Positions 1-18,900 of a DNA stretch of 64,000 bases are shown here, piece by piece. Origin of the DNA: Acanthaster planci (lineage: Eukaryota > Echinodermata > Asteroidea > Valvatida > Acanthasteridae); NCBI RefSeq assembly GCF_001949145.1, contig NW_019091369.1:1455955-1519954 (forward strand), read 5' to 3'. Numbering within the stretch: position 1 is the first letter of the stretch; every line of letters starts with the position of its first letter. A program made the translations under genes and the position numbers. The notes under the pieces are model-generated. The model saw only the letters and a program-made list of their open reading frames with translations, had not been told where the DNA came from and did not search any database.

Positions 1-8326
<8,326 letters not shown>

Positions 8327-9098
8327 CTAGAGGCTATTCTCAAGCCGTAGCGTTCCCCAGAAATTATAGCAAATCGGGGATCCCGAATTGGCCCCGTTTG
8401 TCCGATGTAGTGCCCTGAATAAACTGGTAATTCCTGTACAATTCTGACGCCAGGAGAGTCGAAAGGGGACCTACAACGCTGGGTGTGGTGTAAGATGGGA
8501 AACGAGCAAGATTCCTACCTAGACTGGAAACCTCACCTCATGGATGACGACAAGCAATGACTGTACAATCTCTGAGATTTGATTGGTTCTTTTTTAACAT
8601 GACGATTTTACCTTTCCATGGTCTGATTGGTTAGACTTTGGTAAACGCAGAATCGACATGTAAATTCAATAGGGTTGAATGTATTAATATGTAAATTTTT
8701 TCTCAGCATTTAGAGTTCATCAAGGCAAGAAACTGCCTGGACAAATCAGCCGATGTCTGACTATAAATCCAGCCATGATGGCAGTGTTCGGATAGGAATC
8801 TTACCCCGCCGGAAATATTGACATTTTTCAAAAATTCTCTCACCATATTCTCTCTTTATCCCTAAAACCCACGTATAAAATAAACTAAACTAGAACATTT
8901 ACATATATCTTGCCTATTTTCCAAGTCATTTTCCTTCTATACAAGTAGAAATGCGAAAATATGCATGAAACTGTTGGAGGCGTCGGTTCCGGAAGAGCCA
9001 GAAATATCATTATGGGATGGCACTTTCCATAATGTAGCGCACGAGAGGCATATTTTTGTACGTGTGCTCTGCGTACACGCATTATAGTAGAACGGGGC

Positions 9099-9180
9099 AT
9101 GTACTGTACACGTACGGTACATGTACATGTACTGTACATGTATTCCACATCCACCTGCAACACTGTACATGTATATAATA
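9099..9180. repeat. GTACATGTAC palindromic cluster
   Basis: A run of overlapping self-complementary words (GTACTGTAC, ACGTACGGTACATGTAC, TGTACATGTA) lies about 0.9 kb upstream of the Gq start codon. The same decamer recurs throughout the window, so this is probably a genome-wide simple palindromic repeat and not a specific regulatory element. Confidence 0.6.
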
Positions 9181-12100
9181 TGCTACCGCACACACTACAC
9201 ATCAACCCGCATGGTTCCAAAGTAATCGGGTACATGGTTACGGTCAGCCAGGGCCCCAATCGTCTGAAGCACAGGCGTGTGAAAAAGGGCTTCCCCACAT
9301 TTTGACCCTGTACTATTTTTGGCGGCAAGATAAGTTCGGAAGTGTTCAATTTGGTAATGTGTGCCAACTAATTTCCCGGACTCACAATGAATCAACTCGT
9401 TGCAACCACGTGCCCCAGCGAAGGTTATTGGCAAAAAAGTTTTTAACACTAAGTTTCATTGGTCCGTAATTTTAAGTTTTTGAGAAAGATATAAAGAGCC
9501 CTTCCCTGAATCGAGAACCATTCAGCTGCAAAGGATGATAAATATGAGAATGGTGACAGATATTTTTCTAAAACCTAAACATGGAACTGAACGAGCGCTT
9601 ACAAAATCTCAACAAAAGAGCATTCATAAAACATCAAAACCTAACTACCCTTGGTGTAAAGCTGGAGAAAATTTGAGTTTTTCCGCCAAGTTCTGGGCGG
9701 TGTCGCACGAGTTGGAAATCTACTCTTGATGTTCCCTATAATCTGCTTAAAATGGTTTTCCTGCTAATTCGGGTTCTAGAATATCAATGACTTCAAAAGA
9801 AATTATATAAGGGAATTGAAGATTTCCAATTTCTGTTAACGTTATGACTCCAAGAACAGGGTTTTTTTTTTCACTGAGCGCCCTGTTTGATGAACTTGCG
9901 CCGTGATCCAACATCTCCGTTCTGTGCACGAAGAGTGCACGCAAATCTGCATTGTTAGTATTAATTGCAGTCAGTCACTCAAACAAAAAATAAAAACAAA
10001 AACACGGATCGAGTGGGGAGTACAAGCGAATGCATTTTTTTTTTCTGGGTTTACTTGAACAAGTTGGTTGGAAGGTTTGCAGAGAGTTCAGCGAAACGCT
10101 TTCCTTTTAAAAGCAACTTAATTATGTCTGTCTTTGTTTTTAAATGGGATACCTTCATGTGGTGAAATAGTATAAATTGTCTGGTGTCTGAATGTAAGAT
10201 TTGTAGCACTTTGTGAATGATTATTTTTGTTTGTACACTGTTAGATTGCAAACCTTTGGTGGTCGGAAAAACTACGACTGTAATCTTTTCTAGCCTCTGC
10301 ACCTTGTGTCATCTGGACAGGACGCAGTGGCGTTTCTGCCAATCAGTAAACGGCAAAACTATGCCGCGCGTATAGAATAATTCATATAGAAATTAGAATA
10401 ATTCATAAATAATAATTCATAAATTGTTTTTAAGAATCTATTTCAACACCAAATGATAAACAACTAATTACTAAATCAAAAGGCCTCCCATTTTAAAAAG
10501 GTGCAGTAAAATTAATGTGCATTTTAGGGAGAATGGTATTACGAAATGTGGATAAACTTTTTGCCAAGTCTAGCCGCCTAAACAAAATGGCGGTCAAGGT
10601 TTGTAAGCAAAAGGAACAGTCCTCAGAAAAGAGAGCGTTGTGATACGTTCAGATTTAGAAGCTGTTTTGGCTCGAGAGTCCACCGCGAAAACTAACCTCT
10701 AGGCCATATGGACATACTTGACGTGTATTTATGCAGGACACTGTCAACTGTGCCATCTTTTGCGGTGCCAACATTTGTGGGAACAAAATGGCGTCATGCA
10801 CGACCTTAAGTCTCAACTTTTATTTCGGACATACAGTTGTGTACACATTTTAAGTCTGTTTACCTGTCCAGAATAATAGAACCAATGCTCTCGTTTAATA
10901 TCATAACAGCGAACAGACTAATAAGCTGTGTCATAATGTATGACAGCAGGACATGGGCAGGAATTGGCGTGGCTTCAGAGGGGAAGGATTTTGTACTCAC
11001 CCCGCATATTTTGTGACAAGTATACTTTATCCCCCATTATGAGCCCCCTCCCCTTTTTTTCACGAGTGCCTTTTGCCCTTACTTTAGTTAATGTCGTGCA
11101 AACTACAGAAATCGTGCAAAGAGCGCCGCCTCTCATCATATATTGCTTCCGCGAGATGGGTGTGTTCCCCTCCCCCTCAATTTTACGGAGGTCGATGACT
11201 GCTTAAAAACTGTCAAAATGGCCGTTTTCACATTTACACAAGCCAAACAACCTTACCCCTCTGTTAAAGAAGCCCATAAATTTCCACTCGTTATACACGC
11301 GGAGGATTTCTCGTTATATATGATTAGGCACATTGAGTGGGATCCGACATCGCCTACGACACGTTCACTTTTATAATTTAACTTATCAATAAAGTGCATT
11401 TATCAGAGAAAAATTCAGACTTGGTTAAATATGAAATGTAAAGAGCATTAAAAATTCAAAACCAATGTAAAAACAACAAAACTGACATCGTCCAGGCCTA
11501 TAAAGACTGTCCGAAAAACACCAACGAAAGACCAACTTCTTTAACCCCAATAAGCTTGAAATACGTGTAATGGTGCGATTGTCGGCGTTATGCATGTATA
11601 CATTGCAACTGCTCCGATGTGAAGTCGGTTGTTCATTTGTACTATGGTAGAAGCAAGTTATCGGAATAGCACTTTCTGCACTGCTTTGTACTATTTACCC
11701 CACCGGAACGTGTGGTGTTAAATGCAACGGAAATGAAAACCCCTTCCGTCCTCGTCTATTTAATGGACAAGCTCCTTGACGAAAACAATTTGCATGTAAG
11801 ATATTCTCTGCTTCATAACAAGCCGAAAACTTAAAAATCTTGGGGGGGTCCCATGTCCATGTCCCGTACCTAGGCGCCTAGGCACATTGCTGGTGCCATT
11901 TTGTGGTTTTAATTAAGGTGATTGGCGAGGGGGGCGTTAACTTATCTTCCACTGGTACCGTACCAATATTCAGAAGTCACTGATTTTACGTCAATCTGAT
12001 CATGCCTAAGACATTGGAAATTCCCATGGTAATGTAATGAATCAAAGTAACTTTTGGCGAATTCCGTGCGTCAGTAATAAGCTCGTAGAGCCCGGAACTC

Positions 12101-12648
12101 TTCTGCGGATTTAAGAGGACAGGCTTTGAACTTTTCAAAGTAGATGCTCACTTTTGTGCAAAGGTGAAGCTCGCGTTTTTTGTGCTTCATCTCGCCTCTG
12201 GCTGTGTGCTGCATAAATGAATATTTCCCAGTCAGATACGATTGTTCCTCCTCAACCCCGTCCAGTATTATCCGGTAACTTCCGGTAAGAGTCAATGTGC
12301 GGAACAACCCTTGATCCCGATGACCCCTTCGAAAAAAAAAAAAACACTAGTAAGGCATCACGTGGTGCGCATCGTCACAAATCTTTGTAACTCTTTCCAA
12401 TTTCCACATGATAGTTTAACAGAGCAAACAACAACAATAATAAAAGTAGCAGAATGAGGAAAACACTAAAGAAGACGAAAGAAACAAACTCGATTCAAAC
12501 AATATTGGTTAAATTAATGTTTGGTTGGGTTAGTTTATATTTATAATTTTACCTGAAAAAAAATCGTAGTACTTTATACGGCACGTGGAATTAATCCTCA
12601 CTTTCACCGCCATGTTAAGCTTTTCTATGTTTGTTCGTGAGAAACAGA

Positions 12649-13618
12649 TTATTATTATTTATTCAGCCAAACAAGAGTGCACAAAACAGACTAGAACATG
12701 TATATTACAAAGAAAAAGACAAACATCAAACAACAAGCCAAAAGAACCCACTTTAAGGTGGCCAGGATTAATAAAAGTGAAAATAAACCACTGTAGCTCG
12801 AAAGCCAATTAATCCATCCTTAAAGTGGAACAAAAAAACATTAGAAACAGGCAGAAAACTATAATGGCAAGAGAATCACTGGGAAAAAAGAAAGTAGTAT
12901 AAGAAGTATTGAAAAACAAAACCATGAATACGATGAGACTAGAATCCTTACTAGGTGGCCCAAAAATTGGGATGTTTCATAAGGGAAAAGAATGGCGATC
13001 AGAAAAAAAAAAGATCCGTTTGAGTTACAGATGTAATTGCATTTCTCAAGGATATATCAAAGGAAATCTCAATAAAATGTCAACAAAGAAACGATGTATG
13101 AAGAATAATAGAACTATAAATAGGAAGGATAATGGCTTAAAAATACAATAAAATCAATATTGATAAGATTATGGCAAGAAGTAAAGGGCACATGTCACTT
13201 AAATACCCTGAAAGTGGTCACACAAGTAGGTACTGAAATGCTTAAATGAATCCAAAGTGAGGGCATCTTTGACACTGGTTGGCAGGTTACTCCAGACCCG
13301 AGGAAATAAAGTGTTCTTAAGTCTTAGAGTTCTAGCATATAGATGGTTGAAAACAAGTGTATCCATGTGACGAGTGTTGACAGAAGTATTTAGGTTGACG
13401 ATGTACCCATCAATTAATGTACCCATCAAAATGAGTAATAGAAAGACGCCTATGAATAATGCATGATTGCCAATCGGGGGTCCAAAATGGTGTGTGTATT
13501 TTTTATTTATTTTTTTAAGTTTCTCTGCAGATTTTGTCGGGTCATGAATTGTTCTTGCAGTGTATTTGCAGTCAGAAAGCAGTCTGATCACCCAAATAAA
13601 AAAAATACCCGACAACAT
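12649..13618 (-). mobile_element. Non-LTR retrotransposon (LINE) 3' fragment
   Basis: On the minus strand, 13618-13199 is an open frame of 139 codons. Its C-terminal part reads TLRLKNTLFPRVWSNLPTSV followed by KDALTLDSFK. This is the usual extreme C-terminus of LINE reverse transcriptase polyproteins (R..TF(F)PRV..LWNSLP..V..A.SLDSFK). The canonical Trp-Asn of LWNSLP is altered to WSNLP, suggesting decay. About 550 bases of A/T-rich 3' UTR follow, ending in CTGAATAAATAATAATAATC, a typical microsatellite-like LINE tail. The catalytic reverse transcriptase core is missing, so this is a 5'-truncated dead copy. The clade (CR1, L2 or Jockey-like) cannot be fixed by eye. Confidence 0.72.
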
Positions 13619-15873
13619 TGTCCTCAGGTTCTCACATATTGGACCTGGGTTTCCCGAGTTTTCCCATAGACGCTGTGTATCTCACAGAGGTGGATCGGTT
13701 GGGGATCAGACCAACTAATTGCATTGCATTGCAATGTGCATTTAACACTCGATCTCTAGGGACAGAGATTAATGAGATTGGAGCAACCCACTACTCCGTA
13801 ACTTCACTTGGGGCATCTTGAACACAAGAATGATTCAGAGTTAAGTGTTCTCTCTTTTTATTTCGATTTTAAGAAAACGTCGGTTTCTTATATTGTAGCG
13901 GTTGATTAACTTAATTTGCTTATCATTATTTTTACTCATAAAACCATTGTTTGTGTACTTTTTTTAAACTTGATTTAAAGGACTCCTTAAACACTTCAAA
14001 AACGTTTCCCAGGTAATCTGGTTGAAAACGCCCACAATGAGTCTTGGTTATCTTAAAGGAAAAGCAAGTCAAGATAAGCTTTGATTACTGCTTCGTGGGC
14101 TGAAAGGTTTGGAGTAACCTTTTTCAGGCTACTAACTATCCCTTCAAATCGATCGCCGTCTTTGGATCAATGTCAGCAATATCAAGAGAGAGTTCTGTCT
14201 TGGTAAGCACGCCCAACTTACCCGTCCAACTTTCTTCTAACAAGTGGCGCAAACTGTGCTGGCGAATGGAAAGAGGGGTGGGGGACGACCGGTTAGGTGT
14301 GGGGGGGGGCATCTGACACTGTCACTTGTGTTCCTCAGCCACCCTCGAAATATAAGTAGTTTTAGGATCCCTGTTTTTCCCCTGATGCTATCGTCATGTA
14401 TTACATTAACTTGAAGGCTAACCTATGTTATATGCATGCCTATAAAATATTGCTTTTTTGGCCCCTTTCCCTTTCCTTTTCTATAAAAATTTGAGCCTAT
14501 GGCACTGGATCTATGAAAGTATGTTACCGTTAGCTCTTCAACTCGACACTAACTGAAATGGCCGAAAGTAATTGGGATTGCTTGAAAAAATATCCAAAAC
14601 GTATGAAAAGTGTCGTAATGTTAGTTCGTTAGTCTTATCGTATACGTCCATCCACTCCAATATGAAACCTTACGGTGGTGTATTCTTGAGTTAACTTTTT
14701 ACTTTTTTCCCATGTACTTCTCTTGACCACTTCATCTTTGCTTAGCATAAAATAAGAACTGATGAGGTGGAAATGGTCCACTAAGGCCATCCCCGTCCAA
14801 AATAGGGGAGCGATATATCCCCCACCCCCATCCCGGATTTACGCCCATGTTTGTAAATTTCCCCAAGAGAAAAAAAAATCACTGAGTCAACACCTTATAT
14901 ACGAGTGGGTGTTTGTTCTAAGCTCAGCTCTGTACGAATTCGATTCACCACTACCCTCCCACTACTGTCATTTTTTCCTCAAATGTTTCAGCCGGTGTAT
15001 ATATAGGTAGGCAGCGAGCCAGCACACTTGAGAACATCTCAGTCTATTGAAATCAAAAGCGGGGAATTTTCCCTCATTTACATTTCTGCAACACTTTGCT
15101 TCCTCAAGAAAATGCTACCCTTGTTGGGGCTACACGGGATTTTACCCACAAAAGTCTTAATCATGGAATTATCAAATAACGGAATACTGTTTGTTACCCC
15201 TTTGCAAGAGCTCTGGCATATCTCGCGGAAGTTACGCCCGGCACGGCAAGTACACTTTTATTCGACGAAGTTCTTCAAACTTGTTCTGTGGTCTCATATG
15301 CAGTGGCGCTAGCGTAAACTTTGGGCGGCGATATATATCTAAGCGCATGCAGGAGAACTTACTTTGGGCAACAACAGCGTAATGAACTATGGGTTGTATG
15401 TTTTTACTCATTGCCAGAATTCAAAAAGGCCAGCAGCATGGGGGGGGTTGACATCCACTTACCACCAGTGTTGAGGGGGTGGGCTTAACGGAGCCACCCT
15501 TCCAGGAGCCAAAACATCTTTCCCAATGCAAAAAGCTTGTAAAAAAGCTCCCAAATGTTGCCCTACCCCTCAGAAAAGTCATGAGAAGTTACGCGAAAAA
15601 CTTTCTATTCTTGGCCCCTCTGAACAGGTTTATCGCCCCCCCCCCCAGTTTGGTTCTGGATCCGATCTTGAATTACGCCACTCGTCAAGCTAGAGGCAAA
15701 CTTGTCAAGTAACCTTCATGTAAAATATCGGTATCGTACCAGTCTGAATAAAAAAAGTTGGAACATTCGATCAGAACGTACACGGTATATCTCCTTTGAA
15801 GGCGGCTTTTCCACACCCTGGTGTGAGGGAGAGCCTGGTAACTCCTCGCCTCTAGAGGGCGCGGTTTGCTAAA

Positions 15874-15930
15874 ATGAATCTTCACAACAAGACCGTAAAC
15901 GATGGCGGCATACAGTGGTTTTCTGGGTAG
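15874..15930 (+). promoter_or_regulatory. Possible upstream ORF overlapping the KIFBP start
   Basis: An ATG at 15874 opens a 19-codon frame, +1 relative to KIFBP, that runs over the KIFBP ATG (15902) and stops with TAG at 15928-15930. If the transcript starts upstream of 15874, this uORF would dampen KIFBP translation. The transcription start is unknown, so this is only a possibility. Confidence 0.35.
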
Positions 15931-15976
15931 CGAAGGTTTCTCGAAATTTGAGGAGGCCAGAAAGCTTTCGGAGGAG
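15902..15976 (+). CDS. KIFBP: KIFBP exon 1 (residues 1-25)
   Basis: Starts MAAYSGFLGSEGFSKFEEAR and ends with KLSEE, phase 0, at donor GTTTGC (15977). In-frame TAA at 15896-15898 and A at -3 support this start. Confidence 0.88.
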
Positions 15977-18900
15977 GTTTGCATTCACTTGTTTGGTGGA
16001 TAGTGATGGTTCAGTGTAGTGTTATTGTAGTTCAGCAAAACTAGTCAATAGCTTAGAAGAAAATGGACTCAAACCTCATGAACTTAAACAGTCATCATGA
16101 TTGACTAGTCACGTCCTACATCATGTCCTACCCCCAGAACTGTGGGGTCCGACGGAGCGGACGTCGGACCCCACAGTTCTGGGGGTAAGTCACGTCCGTC
16201 AGGCATTTTGCCCTAGTCTTCCTAACGTTTATACTAGTCTTTATCAGTAGCATAGCCACGGGGGGATGTGGCCCCCTCTAATTCCAGTGGCCCCCCTAAA
16301 AAAAACCGGATGAATGAAAGTCATACTGTATGGTGTACCCAATGAATATTGAAAAAGGCTAACAAAAACCACACCACTGACATGACTGAAAGCTGGTGCC
16401 CCCCCATAAGATGCTAGTGCCCCCCATAAGATGCNNNNNNNNNNNNNNNNNNNNNNNNNNNNNNNNNNNNNNNNNNNNNNNNNNNNNNNNNNNNNNNNNN
16501 NNNNNNNNNNNNNNNNNNNNNNNNNNNNNNNNNNNNNNNNNNNNNNNNNNNNNNNNNNNNNNNNNNNNNNNNNNNNNNNNNNNNNNNNNNNNNNNNNNNN
16601 NNNNNNNNNNNNTAAGATGCTAGTGCCCCCCCATAAGATGCTAGTGCCCCCTGTGTTCCCCCACTAGTAAAATCCTAGCAATGCCACCGGTCTTCGTATC
16701 AATTATCATGCCTTGTGGAACCTTCGCTTTGTTGAAAGTTCTAACTTTACTTCCCTTCGAAAAAAAAATCCTCCGAGCTATGATTAGGTTATAGCCTTAT
16801 TCAAGTTGGATTTCCCCAGCATGTTGTGAGAAAACCCAATTCCGTCTCCCCCAGGTCAGGTCACCCTGGTGTAGTGTAACTTAAGCACCACAAAGCATGT
16901 GCTGGCCTGACGTTAAGGGCTTGGGCTGGCTGCTGAGGTTTCAAGCACCAGCATATTAGGATCAGTAGGGAAGGGCGGGGCTATCCCAAGAACTGTGTCT
17001 GTCTTCTAGACATAGATGAAATTGTACTTTACCATAGTGATGCAACCAGCATTTTTTTCGTCTTTTATTTTTTGTACCCGTACTTGCTGAAAAGTGAAGA
17101 TACACTTAAATAGGCCTGTACCCACGTCTTTTACCACCAGATGTGGTATAGTTGTACATGTACATCCTAGTCCTCTTGGTCCAGTTGGTGGGGCGGAGAA
17201 GCTTGAGCAGCCTGAGCTATTTTGGGAGATAAATTCTGGTCCAAACCTTCCCCAACAACAAATCTCAGGTGTGCCACTGCTTTACTAGTTAACTTTAAAA
17301 TGGCTTTGGACTTATTAAATTCTGTATTTTTTGTATGATTTCAAAATTTAAACACTAAAGATTCTGTCATCCAGAGTTTTGAAACTCGGAATGTTTTGAC
17401 TTAGGAGAAAAGATGTGGCAATGGAAAAGCACCGGCATAAAAGAATATTCTATTGTTATTTTGTAGGATTCCAAAAATGACCCAGAGACCAATCCCTTCA
17501 AATCTAAGTATGAAGCTAGGAAGATTCTGCAAGATCTGCGTGCCAAGCTGGAGAAATACCATGGAGTTCACATTGGCCAACAAGCTCCCGAGGACACGGG
17601 TAAAAATGGAACCAGCACATGACAAACTACTTCCAGAACTGGGTTTTCACCAACAATTCCTGACATACGTGGCCCTCATGCTAAAACTCTTTGGCATTGT
17701 TTATAATGTGGACTTTGAAGTTTGTTTACAAATTTGTTGAGATTGTTCTCCTTTCAGGCTAATGAATACATGTTATTGAACAGCCAGATATCTCTGGAAA
17801 TTAAAATTGAATGTTTTGGACCAGGGCAGGGCTCTTTTTAAAAATCAGGACTTGCAATGTCTTTAATTAGAGGTCATTGAAGCCATCGGCTGCCATCTTA
17901 CTGTGCCACTGTTATCATGCTGAGTACAAAGATAGTAACTACAAAGGCTTGCACACCATTATTAATTAAACCACCCAAGACAAAAGTAGTTGCAATGGCA
18001 TGCGTGGCAATGATCGCCTTTGTATTCGGCATGGTAAGATGGCCACCTATGTCTTCAGTCAATACAACAGCATTGCAAATTCAGACTTTTTTATATGACA
18101 TCTGTGGTCCAGAACTGCATGCTTGCCAAGAAAATGCTTACACAGCCTTGCTGATAAGTAAATGCAGTCAGGAAATCCTGAAGTGTAATCATTGACCAAC
18201 TTCTTGAGTCCATTCGGAATTTGCTGAAACCTTTCCAGGAAAGTAGATTTGAACTTAATTTGTTCATTCTGTTTCCAGACCTGCATCTGTTGCTTGCATG
18301 CCTTCGCTACCACCTGGGCGTTAATTTTGTGGACACTGAAGAAACCTCCTCGGGGGAAGATTACCTGACTGCCTGCCGTAAGATGCTAGAGGAGTACTCC
18401 CTAGACACCAGGGCAGTTGGGCTGGTGGTAGCCACCCTCAACCAGCTGGGAATATTGTGGAGTGGAAGGAGGGAACTACGGAGGGCGTTGGAGATACTAC
18501 TGGTGAGGAGAACGTCTAGGCATAAAAATTCTACCTTGCTGGCTGTTAGGATGCATTGTTGGCTGGAAGGGGGTTAAAACGAACCCTGACCAGTTTAATC
18601 CCATGAAATTTGAGGACATTAAGAATTCTTATCTAGTTAGGTTATTTCCAAAACTTTATTCCAAAGTAAGAAAAATGAAAAAGAGTTACCACAGTTACAC
18701 TTTTCTGAGAGTTGATTGTTTGCCCTTGGCAGGCCACATTGTCAAATGATTGTGAATGGTGCTTTTTCGGCTTGTTTTGTAGGAAGCAGAGAATGTATAC
18801 AAAAAGTACAAGCATGAAATCGGCGTTGCACCTCATGGAATCAACGAGTAAGTTCTCTCCTTTACCTTTGCAACAAACGTAAAATCATTATCATTGGTCA

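Larger units (their letters stand above)
16245..16689. mobile_element. hAT-like non-autonomous element interrupted by an assembly gap
   Basis: The left end reads CAGTAGCATAGCC, and the right end, in reverse complement, CGGTGGCATTGCTAGG. The flanks GTCTTTAT and GTCTTCGT could be a decayed 8-bp target-site duplication (6 of 8 match), the length typical of hAT. The interior holds a 20-bp C-rich tandem repeat and the gap. It lies in KIFBP intron 1 and has no coding capacity. Confidence 0.55.
15977..17466 (+). other. KIFBP intron 1
   Basis: Contains the 25-bp palindrome, the hAT-like element and the gap described separately. Nothing else recognised; no coding exon. Confidence 0.8.

Noticed and set aside
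8885-9449. Overlapping minus-strand frames of 84-160 codons upstream of Gq alpha
   Set aside because: Part of the coding is translated GTACAT repeat (YMYSTCTCT), and no domain or splice context supports a gene.
15301-15680. Possible transposon with AGTGGCG...CGCCACT ends
   Set aside because: The ends match over only about eight bases and no target-site duplication could be found.
16396-16667. Open frames across the run of N
   Set aside because: They exist only because N codons carry no stops.
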